This document shows, piece after piece, positions 1 to 7,923 of a DNA stretch of 64,000 nt (positions within the stretch are counted from its first letter, which is position 1; each line of letters opens with the position of its first letter). The stretch is from assembly GCA_963841105.1 (NCBI GenBank), contig CAWJCB010000030.1:124001-188000 (forward strand), written 5' to 3'. The DNA is from VAZQ01 sp963841105. GTDB taxonomy: Bacteria > Pseudomonadota > Alphaproteobacteria > Rhizobiales > Xanthobacteraceae. The notes beneath the pieces are model-generated. The model was given only the letters and a program-made list of their open reading frames with translations. It was not told the DNA's origin and searched no databases. A program made the position numbers and the translations under genes.

Positions 1-35
1 GAAGGATGGCGACAGCCGCGATCCCGCTTGCGGCC

Positions 36-117
36 GTCCTTCGAGACGCCCGCAACGCAGTCAAGCTTGCGCAGACTGCAATAAACTTGTCTGCGCTGCG
101 GGCTCCTCAGGACGAGG
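36..117. repeat. Dispersed palindromic repeat (TCCTTCGAGACGC...CTCCTCAGGACGA)
   Basis: The left arm reads GTCCTTCGAGACGCCCGC and the right arm GCGGGCTCCTCAGGACGAGG; they are imperfect inverted copies separated by about 45 bases. Sequences of this form (CTTCGAGACG...CTCCTCAGG) are common non-coding palindromes in Hyphomicrobiales genomes. It lies at the 3' end of the broken higA and may mark where that gene was cut. No gene is seen between base 1 and this repeat. Confidence 0.6.
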
Positions 118-385
118 CTGGTAGTATTGATATGATTTCGAGCTTCGAAATCTGGTCTCTGTTTGTACAGCATTTTTTTGCAAAATGAGCCGCCTGCACG
201 ATGTCATTGACCCGTGAGCGTGGCACCTTGATCGCATGCGCGAGCGTGTAGACGCTGATTTTCATCGGCACCAGGAAATCGCCGCGCAGGATTTCCCCCG
301 GATGAATGAGCGGAAGCTGCTTGCCGGTGGTGACATCGGCAAAGTCGATCCGGCGCACATCCAAATCTTCGCGTTTGATGCGCAT
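107..385 (-). pseudogene. higA: HigA-type antitoxin remnant, C-terminus lost
   Basis: Starting at the ATG at 385, the product shows the usual HigA opening (acidic lead, then LIHPGEILRGDFL and a helix-turn-helix ending in SRVNDIV). In the family this continues with the second half of the XRE helix-turn-helix and a C-terminal helix; here the reading continues as unrelated residues (QAAHFAKKCC...) to a stop at 107. HigA binds and neutralises a HigB ribonuclease and represses its own operon. The gene follows the higB remnant with three bases between them, the normal higBA order. With half the DNA-binding domain gone it is probably inactive. Confidence 0.7.
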
Positions 386-389
386 TGCA

Positions 390-575
390 TCATTCTCTGT
401 GGTAATCCACGATCGCGACGTTCCACGCTGCGCCTGTTCCTCACTCGAAGCATATCCGCCATTGATCGTCGATGCGCACGCTATGTTGCCCGCGGCGATC
501 ACCGTGCAAAGCTTCGAGACGGTTGCCAGGCGGGATACGCAGCTCGTTGAGTTCTTTCGCCGCGTCGATCAATGC
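390..575 (-). pseudogene. higB: HigB/RelE-type toxin remnant with in-frame TGA
   Basis: Reading the minus strand from 575 gives ALIDAAKELNELRIPPG, then NRLEALHGDRRGQHSVRI, DDQWRICFE, a TGA at 441-443, then GTGAAWNVAIVDYHRE and the true stop at 390-392. This is the C-terminal two thirds of a HigB/RelE-fold mRNA interferase. The family has Trp where the internal TGA stands, so a TGG to TGA change explains it. The N-terminal third is missing: the phosphotransferase gene on the other strand begins at 572, where the homology stops. It sits directly upstream of the higA remnant. Two independent lesions make it a true pseudogene rather than a read error. Confidence 0.7.
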
Positions 576-1433
576 TCATTCCGGAAAGACTGAAATGGCT
601 TGCACAGCGCAAAGACGGCGAGTCGTGGCTTGCCAATTTGCCGAAGCTCGTCTCCGAACTGGTCGAAATGTGGGGTCTTCAGCTCGAGGCGCCCTATAAT
701 GGGGCGAATGTCTCGTATGTTGCACCAGCACTTCGTGGTACCGAACGCGTGGTTCTCAAAGTGCAATGGCCCCATGACGAATGCATGCACGAAGCCAGTG
801 CTTTGAAGGTCTGGGATGGGGCTGGCGCTGTACGGCTGCTGGCACATGATGCAGAGAGGCATGCACTGTTGCTTGAGCGCTGCTTGCCAGGCGCCTGCTT
901 GAGTGCCGACACGGATGTCGATCCGCTTGCTGTATTGATCGATCTGCTTCCGCGCCTCTGGAAAGCCATCGGGCCACCATTCAAGTCTCTGACTGAAGAA
1001 GCGCACGCTTGGGCAGAGACTTCTGCATGCGGACTGGGCGGCTGTCGGTCATCGGTGTGAGCGCAAATTGATTGATGCGGCGGCAGAATACCTTAATCAG
1101 CTTTCGAACAGTCAGGGGGAACAGGTGCTCGTCCATCAGGATCTGCATGGAGAGAACGTCCTGTCAGCGGAACGCGAGCCCTGGTTGGTGATCGATCCGA
1201 AACCGTTAGCGGCCGAGCGTGAATTTTCACTTGCCCCGATTATTCGCAGCTTCGAATTTGGTCACTCGCAAAAGGAAGCTATTTATCGTTTGGATCGATT
1301 GTCGGCCGAACTCGGACTTGATCGTGCGCGTGTTTGCCGGTGGGCTATCGCACAAACAGTGGCCTGGAGTTTCGATAGCACTTACGCCGACCGCCACTAT
1401 GAGACGGCGCGCTGGCTCTTAGCGGCAGAGTGA
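572..1433 (+). pseudogene. Aminoglycoside 6-phosphotransferase-like kinase, frameshifted
   Basis: Two consecutive reading frames together give a protein of about 286 residues resembling the aminoglycoside/hydroxyurea kinase family (APH(6)-type, PF04655), which phosphorylates streptomycin-like compounds in the cytoplasm. The first frame (572-1060) carries the N-lobe; the second carries the catalytic loop HQDLHGENVL and the metal-binding VIDPKP. Removing the A at 1019 joins them as ...AWAE-LLHADWAAVGHRCE, so the lesion is one extra base. The start overlaps the higB remnant on the other strand by four bases. Substrate cannot be assigned from sequence; many chromosomal relatives have no proven resistance role. 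Confidence 0.75.
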
Positions 1434-1544
1434 CCTTTCCAAGGCTTAGGACCACCTCCACTTCGGCCTGCGATTTGCTCGATCAAATCAGGAAATCGCA
1501 ACCCGCGAAGTGGGGATCAACGGACTGTTCGCAATGCAGAAATC

Positions 1545-1913
1545 TTGAGCTGCGAACTGCTCGATGAGCCTTGGATACTGACTCCGCCAGACTCCTTGCC
1601 TTCCTCTCAGGTTCGCGAGGCATTCAGTAGCAAAGGCCTGGACGTGCCCCGAGCAAGCGTCGTGTCAACATCGATCCACATCGTCAACCGATTGCTACCC
1701 AACGGGCACTATTTGACCGCCATACCGGAATCGGTTCTTCGCTTTGGCCCCATGGGCGCGAAAATCCGAGCGCCTCGAGTCGACTTTCCGGCCCGACCGC
1801 GCCCCACAGCCATCGTTACTCTGAAGAACCGAACGCTAAGCCCGGCCGCAGATTTGTTCATAGAGGCGGCACGCGCAGTCGCGAAGCCGCTCGCTAATGT
1901 GTTGTCCAAGTAG
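1545..1913 (+). pseudogene. LysR-family regulator, C-terminal fragment only
   Basis: The 122-residue frame matches the second half of a LysR substrate-binding domain: ELLDEPWILTPPDS, then a VVSTSIHIVNRLL helix, AIPESVLRFGP and a C-terminal helix typical of LysR proteins. The winged helix-turn-helix and first half of the effector domain are missing; nothing in 1434-1544 encodes them. The apparent TTG start at 1545 is only the first in-frame initiator after the break. It ends five bases before another truncated gene, so this stretch is a mosaic of fragments. It cannot bind DNA as it stands. Confidence 0.65.
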
Positions 1914-1917
1914 CGCA

Positions 1918-2094
1918 ATGGCTAGTCCGAAAGCCAAGGTGCTGAACCGCGAGCGTGTGAGGTTCGAGGTCGCGGGAGGAAACTATCGCTTAGTGGCCGC
2001 GTTCGATTTCCGTCGACAGATCGCGTTCGTGAAGTTCATCGGCACCCATGCGGAGTATGACCGCATTGACGCATTGACGATGTCGCAGTTTTGA
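1918..2094 (+). pseudogene. higB: HigB_toxin-family (PF09907) toxin, N-terminus lost
   Basis: The product carries the second half of the HigB_toxin family: RVRFEVAGGNYRLV, an IAFVKFIGTHAEYDRIDA core and a short tail. These RelE-fold ribosome-dependent mRNA interferases are normally about 95-105 residues; here only about 58 remain, and the N-terminal helices that should precede WxSPADVK are absent. The homology begins within five bases of the LysR fragment stop, so the junction near 1913-1918 looks like a deletion scar. It is followed ten bases later by its usual partner antitoxin, itself broken. Confidence 0.7.
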
Positions 2095-2104
2095 GGAGAT
2101 CACC

Positions 2105-2492
2105 ATGGAGATCCGGCCAATTCGCACGGACGAGGATCACCGCGCGGCGCTCGCCGCGATCGAGGCCTGTTGGAGCGCACCGGAGGGAACGGAGGAAGGC
2201 GACAAGCTCGATGTGCTCCTCGCGCTGGTCGACATCAATGAGGCAAAGCGATGGCCGATCGAAATCGACGAGACTTTCGATCCGATCGATGTGCTGCGGT
2301 ATGCGATCGACGAGCTCGGGCACACCCAGGCGGAGCTGGCAGAGCTCCTAGCTAGGCTCGCGCCCGCGTGCCTCGGAAGTTCTTGCGCGTCGGCGCGCGC
2401 TCACGGTCGAGATGATCCACAAGATCGGCGAGGCGTGGAAAATTCCGGCCGACCTTCTGGTTCGTCCCTACAAGATCGAGCGAGCCGCCTGA
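2105..2492 (+). pseudogene. higA: HigA-type antitoxin with a 4-bp insertion
   Basis: The N-terminus (MEIRPIRTDEDHRAALAAIE) and HTQAELAELL match antitoxins paired with PF09907 toxins. After residue 82 the frame is lost, but the correct continuation LGSRPRASEVLARRRALTV and then EMIHKIGEAWKIPADLLVRPY is intact in another frame to a TGA at 2490-2492. The break lies in CCTAGCTAGG (2347-2356): deleting one CTAG restores the whole helix-turn-helix protein. The start is supported by a GAGGAG ribosome-binding site. The uninterrupted protein would be about 127 residues, normal for the family. Confidence 0.8.
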
Positions 2493-2511
2493 CCCGCTGG
2501 ACGGTGGTTCA

Positions 2512-2970
2512 ATGACACGCAAGAGAGACGAAATCCGCGAGCAACGGATTGCCATGGAGGCCGTCGTCGATGCTTACGGTTCCAGCGAACGTGCGATGGG
2601 TTGGTATTACTACCTCGATGGCAAGATGAAGGTTCCATTCAAGGCGCGCTGTAGGTTCGCGCGGCCTATCTCCGTTCTCAAGGTCGAAGAAGAAGTGGAA
2701 GTCCTCGATATGGCACCGGAAGAGGAGTGCGAGAGCGAAATGTTTGTCTGGATTGCGCGGGGCGGCGAACGAGTTGCGGTCCCCTTGGCGCAATTGCGAG
2801 CATTGTCGAAAGATCAAGAGACCCAGGAGGCCGTCGGTGATTGGCTCTACTGGATCGCGGATACGAGCTATGAGCGCTGGAAACCACGCTATCCACCGTG
2901 TCCGATCGAGCGTGAAAACGGTGGCATTCGGCGGCGATGGCGTGTTTTGTACGACCCGAGACATAGGTGA
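2512..2970 (+). CDS. CcbP-like calcium-binding protein, 3' end altered by IS insertion
   Basis: The start TRKRDEIREQRI, the AMGWYYYLDGKM segment, an acidic stretch (KVEEEVEVLDMAPEEECE) and DWLYWIAD match the Calci_bind_CcbP family (PF11535), small cytosolic acidic proteins; the cyanobacterial CcbP binds Ca2+ through such clusters. Family members usually end shortly after the DWxYW segment. Here about 25 further, basic residues (CPIERENGGIRRRWRVLYDP) run into the terminal repeat of the IS481 element and the stop at 2968-2970 lies inside it. The native C-terminus was therefore probably replaced by the insertion. Confidence 0.6.
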   Translation: MTRKRDEIREQRIAMEAVVDAYGSSERAMGWYYYLDGKMKVPFKARCRFARPISVLKVEEEVEVLDMAPEEECESEMFVWIARGGERVAVPLAQLRALSKDQETQEAVGDWLYWIADTSYERWKPRYPPCPIERENGGIRRRWRVLYDPRHR

Positions 2971-4230
2971 CACTTCGTACCGGACACATGGGTAACACTT
3001 TTTGCCTTTTGGCGGGAGGTGTTGATGCCGTGGAAAGCGAGTTCGGTGATGGAGGAACGCCTGCGTTTTGTCGCCCGCCTGCTCGATGGCGAGACGATGT
3101 CCGAGCTATGCCGGGAGTTCGGCATATCCCGCAAGACCGGCTACAAGGTCTTCGATCGATACAAGGAACACGGGCTTGAAGCTCTCAGCGACCGCTGCCG
3201 GCGCCCGGTGCGCTACGCCAATCAGCTGCCCCAGCAGGTCGAGAGCCTCATTGTCCGCCTCAAGACAGAAAAGGCGCACTGGGGCGCACGCAAAATCCGC
3301 GAACTCCTGATCCGCAGGCTCTCAGGCGATATCCGCGTGCCGGCCAAAAGCACCATCCATGCCGTCCTCGATCGCCACGGCTTGGTCAAGCGCAGCGGCG
3401 GGCCGCGCCATCGGGCGCGCGGCACGCCGCTGTCCGAAGGCTCGGTCCCCAACGATCTCTGGTGCGTCAACTTCAAGGGCGAGTTCAAGCTCGGTAATGG
3501 TCGCTATTGCTACCCGCTGACTGCCAGCGACCACGCCTCGCGCTTCCTGCTGCTCTGTGAGGCGCTCGAATCGGTTCGCGAGGAGACCGCTTTTACCGCG
3601 TTCGAACGATTGTTTCGCGAGCGCGGCCTGCCGCTGGCGATCCGCTCCGACAACGGCGTTCCCTTCGCCAGTCCAAACGCCCTGTTCAATCTGTCCAAGC
3701 TCTCAGTGTGGTGGCTGCGCCTCGGCATCGCCATCGAACGCATCAAGCCTGGCCGGCCGCAACAAAACGGCCGCCATGAGCGCATGCACCTCACTTTGAA
3801 GAAGGAAGCCACACGCCCGGCAGGCTTCAACAGTCTGCAGCAGCAGGCGCGTTTCGACGACTTCATGCGCGAGTTTAATGTCGAACGGCCACACGAGGCA
3901 CTCGCCATGAAGTGCCCCGCTGAACTCTACGCTGCCTCAGCGCGCCGCTATGACGGCCTGCCCGAGCTGAGCTATCCGTTCCATGATCGGGACGTCATCG
4001 TCACCGCCTGCGGCCGCATCTGCCTGCATCGAAAGAAAATCAACATCTCGACCGTGCTTGCCGGCCAGCGCCTCGGCATCAAGGAAATCGACGACGGCAT
4101 TTGGCTCGTCAGCTTCAGCCACTACGATCTCGGATACTTCGATCTGGAACAGAAAACCTTGCAACCTCTCGACAACCCGTTCGGCCCGAGGTTGTCACCC
4201 ATGTCTTAGGTACGTTCTGTTACCCATGTC
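2960..4230 (+). mobile_element. IS481-family insertion sequence
   Basis: The element is bounded by imperfect inverted ends. The left end has GACATAGGTGACAC at 2960 and ACATGGGTAACAC at 2985. The right end, read on the minus strand, has GACATGGGTAACAG followed by GACATGGGTGACAA. Each end thus holds two tandem copies of an ACATRGGTRACA box about 25 bases apart, probably transposase binding sites. Between them is one IS481-type transposase gene. No clear target duplication is visible next to the outer ends. It lies 24 bases from the tRNA-Arg fragment at 4254. Confidence 0.75.
3025..4209 (+). CDS. IS481-family transposase with altered catalytic residue
   Basis: This is a full-length transposase (about 394 residues from the ATG at 3025; an alternative start lies at 3019) with an N-terminal helix-turn-helix (ELCREFGISRKTGYKV) and an rve/DDE integrase core. 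The second and third acidic residues are in place (IRSDNGVPF and NGRHERMH). The first Asp, usually found as CADFKGEF in close relatives, is Asn here (CVNFKGEF, codon 3469-3471). As that Asp binds a catalytic metal ion, the enzyme is probably inactive unless supplied in trans. The C-terminal part (ITACGRICLHRKKINI-like region) is complete and ends in LSPMS. Confidence 0.9.
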   Translation: MPWKASSVMEERLRFVARLLDGETMSELCREFGISRKTGYKVFDRYKEHGLEALSDRCRRPVRYANQLPQQVESLIVRLKTEKAHWGARKIRELLIRRLSGDIRVPAKSTIHAVLDRHGLVKRSGGPRHRARGTPLSEGSVPNDLWCVNFKGEFKLGNGRYCYPLTASDHASRFLLLCEALESVREETAFTAFERLFRERGLPLAIRSDNGVPFASPNALFNLSKLSVWWLRLGIAIERIKPGRPQQNGRHERMHLTLKKEATRPAGFNSLQQQARFDDFMREFNVERPHEALAMKCPAELYAASARRYDGLPELSYPFHDRDVIVTACGRICLHRKKINISTVLAGQRLGIKEIDDGIWLVSFSHYDLGYFDLEQKTLQPLDNPFGPRLSPMS

Positions 4231-4253
4231 CCCGGGCTGGACAATTTCCGAAG

Positions 4254-4302
4254 TGGCGCGCCCGAAAGGATTCGAACCTCCGACCCCCAGATTCGTAGTC
4301 TG
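4254..4302 (-). other. tRNA-Arg 3'-half fragment (candidate attachment site)
   Basis: These 49 bases repeat the 3' part of the intact tRNA-Arg at 10830-10906, from the anticodon stem through the CCA end, in the same orientation and with one mismatch. Identity stops abruptly at 4303. A displaced 3' half of a tRNA gene is the usual footprint of an integrative element that used the tRNA gene as its attachment site. The intact copy lies 6,576 bases away. No integrase gene is found between the two copies. Confidence 0.75.
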
Positions 4303-4465
4303 TGTCAAGTCTTTGATTTTACTGAGGTCCGTTGGGGATCGCCGGCCAGGGCTTTGGCAGCACAGCACTATTTCTGTGGTTTTCGACGGATAAGTCGCGG
4401 GATCGCTGAACGTGGGTGGCAGGCCTATGCCATCGCACATGTTCGGCAGCGGACCAGCTCCTCGA

Positions 4466-4903
4466 CTATGCCGCGGCCTCCACACCGATGACGAGACGCT
4501 GCCCAAGAGCGCGCAGCGCCTCCGTCAGGGTACTCAGCTTGGTAGGGTGTCTTGGATCGAGCAGACGGCGGACTTCCTTCTCGTCCTTGCCAATTCTTCG
4601 GCCAAACTCTGACTTGCCGATCCCGGCCTCACGGAAGGCATCGAGAAACGCGAGCTTGGCAGCGACTGCGGCCTCCACCGCAATCGGCACGAAGTCACCT
4701 CCTTTAGCCTTAGGCTTCGGCAGTGGGACATTGCGCACCGGATACGTCAGCAACGCCAAGCCGAGCGCCTCCTGCGCCTGGGCCGTCGCGTCAGCCTCGC
4801 CTCTCCCCTCGGTGATCGCCTCTGGAACGTCTGGAAAACTCACGACAATCACGCCGCGCTTCTCACCGGGTTCAAAGCGGGCTCGATAAACAAAAGTCCT
4901 CAT
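4466..4903 (-). CDS. hicB: HicB-family antitoxin
   Basis: The 145-residue protein has the HicB fold at its N-terminus (YRARFEPGEKRGVIVVSFPD, then an EA-rich helix QAQEALGLAL) and a DNA-binding helix-turn-helix at its C-terminus (SEFGRRIGKDEKEVRRLLD...TKLSTLTEALRAL). HicB neutralises HicA and represses the operon. It lies 39 bases downstream of hicA on the same strand, the usual order. The gene is intact, unlike the HigBA modules to its left. Confidence 0.9.
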   Translation of the reverse strand: MRTFVYRARFEPGEKRGVIVVSFPDVPEAITEGRGEADATAQAQEALGLALLTYPVRNVPLPKPKAKGGDFVPIAVEAAVAAKLAFLDAFREAGIGKSEFGRRIGKDEKEVRRLLDPRHPTKLSTLTEALRALGQRLVIGVEAAA

Positions 4904-4942
4904 TGCACCTTCTCCAACGTCAGGGACAGCGCATCTAGCTCT

Positions 4943-5140
4943 TCAATCAAGACCGAGCGCTTTCCTGATCTTCCTCGCCGTCTTGGGATCAATCTCCCTC
5001 GCCGGCAGCGTCGTTACCTTGTCGCCCACCCAAATCATGGCGTGACCGCCCTTGCCGCGCCAAGTTTCCTCCCGAAATTCCAAACCTCGCGCCTTCGCGT
5101 CCCTCCGCAGTTCGGCGATGAACCGGCTCCGTTTGTCCAT
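4943..5140 (-). CDS. hicA: HicA-family mRNA interferase toxin
   Basis: This 65-residue protein has the dsRNA-binding-like fold of HicA with the catalytic His33 in GKGGHAMIWVG and the C-terminal AREIDPKTARKIRKALGL helix. HicA toxins cleave mRNA independently of the ribosome, slowing translation until the antitoxin is restored. First gene of a hicA-hicB operon; the ATG at 5140 gives the standard family length. Catalytic residue present, so likely functional. Confidence 0.9.
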   Translation of the reverse strand: MDKRSRFIAELRRDAKARGLEFREETWRGKGGHAMIWVGDKVTTLPAREIDPKTARKIRKALGLD

Positions 5141-5628
5141 GCACGCCGGCCTTGATGCTCTCTTGCTGCCGACGATTCACAGCGCGGATAACTGGATGCG
5201 GAAGAGCGACAATGAGATATCGGTCATAATTGTCCGAAAGTCAATTACAATGCTCGGCGATGACTTTCAGGGGAACGGGCACGCCTTCGCCGATGGCACG
5301 TCCAGGGACCTACCATGGCGGGCATGACGGTGGAGAAAGTCGCGCCGCGATTGCGTGCCGCGGAAACGAGCTGATCATACCAACAAAATCTACGCTGCGG
5401 AGCTCCATTCCGCCTTTTGCGCGCTACCACTAATATCTTTGGCAAACGCCCATACACCTCGTTGGTCTGAGGCGGAGCCTCGTTAGAAGAGAAAGAAAAA
5501 ATGATTCCCACACCAGACCATTTTCTCGGCTTTTCGTTGTTCTCTCCCGAAGTTTTCACTGTAGGAGTTGTCTCGACTAAGGTCTGCTTCACCTCAGTCA
5601 CCCGACATTGATGTTGCGAGTGGCAACC
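5141..5628. other. Intergenic stretch, no supported gene
   Basis: This 488-base stretch lies between hicA (promoter side) and the DUF4442 gene. It should contain the hicA promoter near 5150-5230 (the sequence around AATGAGATATCGGTCATAAT is AT-rich), but no clear boxes or operator could be fixed. A 118-codon open frame on the minus strand (5245-5601) has no recognisable domain and ends in an Arg-rich tail typical of chance frames. Confidence 0.5.
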
Positions 5629-6093
5629 CTACTTCCGCCGCGAAATGTACATTTCGATGTCGGCCGTCGCCACAGTCGCGTTCTCCGTATTCACAACTTC
5701 CACTCGAACATTGACGCTCCCCGCTTCGGGCCATGTTGCCATGTCAATCGCCGTGCGCGCGCGAACATCCGTCGTCGCCTTGGCGAGATAGTTGATCTTC
5801 ATCGACTTCGGAATCCAGCGATGCGTGTCCGGAAGCGTGATCTCGAGGGTGGTGCCTGCCACGAGTTCACATAAATTGGCCATTGCGATCGCGTGGACGG
5901 TGCCGAGATGATTTATGACCGCGCGGCGCTTTTTGAATTTCGCCTCTCCTCGGCCCGGTTCGAGTGTCGTGAATGTTGGGCGGATGGTGGAAAAGTAAGG
6001 AGCCTTGATGCAAATGGCGCGGCTGAAGAGCCACAGGCCGAACGGATACTTCTTAAATTTACCAAGAAGAGCCACGCTCCGATTCATTTGGCT
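5629..6093 (-). CDS. DUF4442 hotdog-fold protein (putative thioesterase)
   Basis: From MSQMNRSVALLGKF the protein reads through LWLFSRAICIKAPYF, then RRAVINHLGTVHAIAMANL and TTLEITLPDTHRWIPKSM, matching DUF4442 hotdog proteins of about 150 residues. Hotdog enzymes of this type are thought to act on acyl-CoA thioesters; the HLGTVHAIAMANLCEL helix corresponds to the core alpha helix. Earlier in-frame ATGs exist up to 6141 but the residues between are not family-like. It precedes no obvious operon partner. Substrate unknown. Confidence 0.75.
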   Translation of the reverse strand, partial: SQMNRSVALLGKFKKYPFGLWLFSRAICIKAPYFSTIRPTFTTLEPGRGEAKFKKRRAVINHLGTVHAIAMANLCELVAGTTLEITLPDTHRWIPKSMKINYLAKATTDVRARTAIDMATWPEAGSVNVRVEVVNTENATVATADIEMYISRRK

Positions 6094-6204
6094 CATGTTA
6101 ACCAGTCCCATCTCGATCGGGTCCGCACCGCGAGCGGCCACGCTGCCGCGACGGTGAGGATTCTTCTGAACGAAGCGCTGAAGGATTATCTAAGGTCAGC
6201 GGGT

Positions 6205-7386
6205 TCAAGGAGGATTAGCGGAGGCTTCCTTTACCGTTTCTGGCTGTGAGAACCTGCGCTGTCCGGAGGCTGTTGAGCCCTCCGAAATATCTTTTTGCTT
6301 AATAGAAAAATGGTCCCCCTCCCCCCAGAACAACGTGCCAAACAATTTACTCGTCAACGAACCATCGTTGTCGACCCAGGGGATCGGTGGCAGTTGCGGC
6401 AGGTAAGATGCATACGGCAGCACTTTCGCAAGCGTCACTCTGACCGGAAACCGTGCGAGGAAAACCTTATTCATTCCGCCGTCCAGTCCGCTGTACATTG
6501 GGGCGGCTGGCACGTTGTCTTTAAGCAATCGCGCGTATTCAACCTGGTCGGCGCGTTGTTTCTCCAGCGCCAGCCGCGCGATTTTCGGATTCACGACAAA
6601 GGCGGGGCATTTACCGGTGGGATTGAACACAAGAGGATACGGCGAATTCGGCGGAGGTTGCGCATCGAATACATAGAGGCGATTACACACATCCACCTTG
6701 GGTTCGAGATGCGTCGCCTCGAAGTGATCGTTGCCGATCTTGAGCATCTTCCAGAAGGCCAAGCTCGGATTAGTTCGATGCCGCGCCAGATTCGCCGGCG
6801 TCAAGCGGAACGGATAGGCCTGGATCTGGAATGACCGCCGGGCGCCGAGGAGTAAGTCACGCGCCAACGAATAGATCTCGCCGATCTGTTCGTCGGTCAT
6901 GGCATAGCAACCAATCGACAAGCAGTTGCCATGGATCATGAGGAAGCTGCCGTCGCGGTTATTCGCTTTGTCGAAGCTGTTGGGGAAGCCGGTGTTGATC
7001 GCAAGGTAGAAGTTGGAATTGGGATTCATCAATCCGGGGGTAATTGTATAGAACCCCTCTGGAGCCTGACGGTCGCCCTCATGCAACTTCGGCCCAAGAT
7101 CGCCCGACCACCGACAGATCGGATAGGTCTTGAGGATCTGGAAATGGCCGGTGGTGTCCTGCTTCCAGACTTCGATTTCCGCCTCTTCCTTGAAAATGCG
7201 CACAAGGATCGGTGAATGTTTTGGCATATTCTTTTGTCGGAACAGCGAGAGCAGCTCGGGCGGCAACTCCTTTGTTGCCTCGGTCGGCAACTGATGGCTG
7301 TCTTCGCCAAGGGACGTGGCCGGCGTCAATGCCGCGGCAAAAGCGGCCGTCAGCACAAGCGCACGGATTACCGTGACGCGGATCAT
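6205..7386 (-). CDS. YafK-like L,D-transpeptidase
   Basis: A 393-residue exported protein. The N-terminus has a signal peptide (IRALVLTAAFAAALTPATS). The YkuD/L,D-transpeptidase domain covers roughly residues 60-200 and holds the active-site motif HGNCLSIGCYAM with the nucleophile Cys near residue 160. The YafK-like group has a long C-terminal extension, as seen here. Such enzymes form or cleave cross-links between meso-diaminopimelate residues or to attached lipoproteins in the periplasm. Two more cell-wall enzymes follow at 7.9-10.7 kb on the opposite strand. Confidence 0.85.
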   Translation of the reverse strand: MIRVTVIRALVLTAAFAAALTPATSLGEDSHQLPTEATKELPPELLSLFRQKNMPKHSPILVRIFKEEAEIEVWKQDTTGHFQILKTYPICRWSGDLGPKLHEGDRQAPEGFYTITPGLMNPNSNFYLAINTGFPNSFDKANNRDGSFLMIHGNCLSIGCYAMTDEQIGEIYSLARDLLLGARRSFQIQAYPFRLTPANLARHRTNPSLAFWKMLKIGNDHFEATHLEPKVDVCNRLYVFDAQPPPNSPYPLVFNPTGKCPAFVVNPKIARLALEKQRADQVEYARLLKDNVPAAPMYSGLDGGMNKVFLARFPVRVTLAKVLPYASYLPQLPPIPWVDNDGSLTSKLFGTLFWGEGDHFSIKQKDISEGSTASGQRRFSQPETVKEASANPP

Positions 7387-7570
7387 TGCTATATGCCCCC
7401 GACGTGGAACCCGCCCTGTCTGAATGACTGTAGTCGGTGGCTTTCGTAGGGCAAACCAAGACCAGGACCCAGCTTGCGACCGCAGTGCAGTGGGTCACGA
7501 GTGAAATACCGCTAAGTCGGCAGCCCGAAGCGGCTACGCCCACGCCGGGGGGGCTGCGGTCCCAACTGCA

Positions 7571-7607
7571 AGAAAAAAGAGCCCCGGGGTTTCAGCGTCT
7601 CGGGCTC
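7571..7607 (-). terminator. Rho-independent terminator without an annotated gene upstream
   Basis: On the minus strand GAGCCC pairs with GGGCTC (7602-7607 with 7579-7584) around a loop, and is followed by TTTTTT (7578-7573). This is a standard intrinsic terminator. No protein gene lies upstream on that strand (7608-7923), where the next gene runs the other way. The rest of the 7387-7923 gap shows nothing else, apart from a 70-codon minus-strand frame (7739-7951) without recognisable features. Confidence 0.6.
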
Positions 7608-7923
7608 AGTTGTTTTGCCCTGGCGGACAAGCATGCCGCCGCGCTCCAGGACATTCGACCAATAGTTTCGAGGCTGGGCGCGACTGCAAAGCCGTTATAG
7701 GAAATTCTCTCCTCCTCGCCGGCTCGCAGTTGAGGTGCCTACTCCGCCTTAACGTATTCAGGCTGAATGCCGCTCGTTGCTCCACTAATCCCTACAACAA
7801 GAGCCGGCGATTTAACCGTGCCGATTGCGCGTCTTGAACCATCTGATCTGCCACCGTGACTAATCAGTCGAGGGTCATCCGGCGGTCGGGGATAATCATG
7901 CACGTACAAATTGCGAGGTGGTG

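Noticed and set aside
5245..5601. 118-codon minus-strand frame next to the DUF4442 gene
   Set aside because: No recognisable domain; the second half is Arg-rich and out of keeping with real genes nearby.
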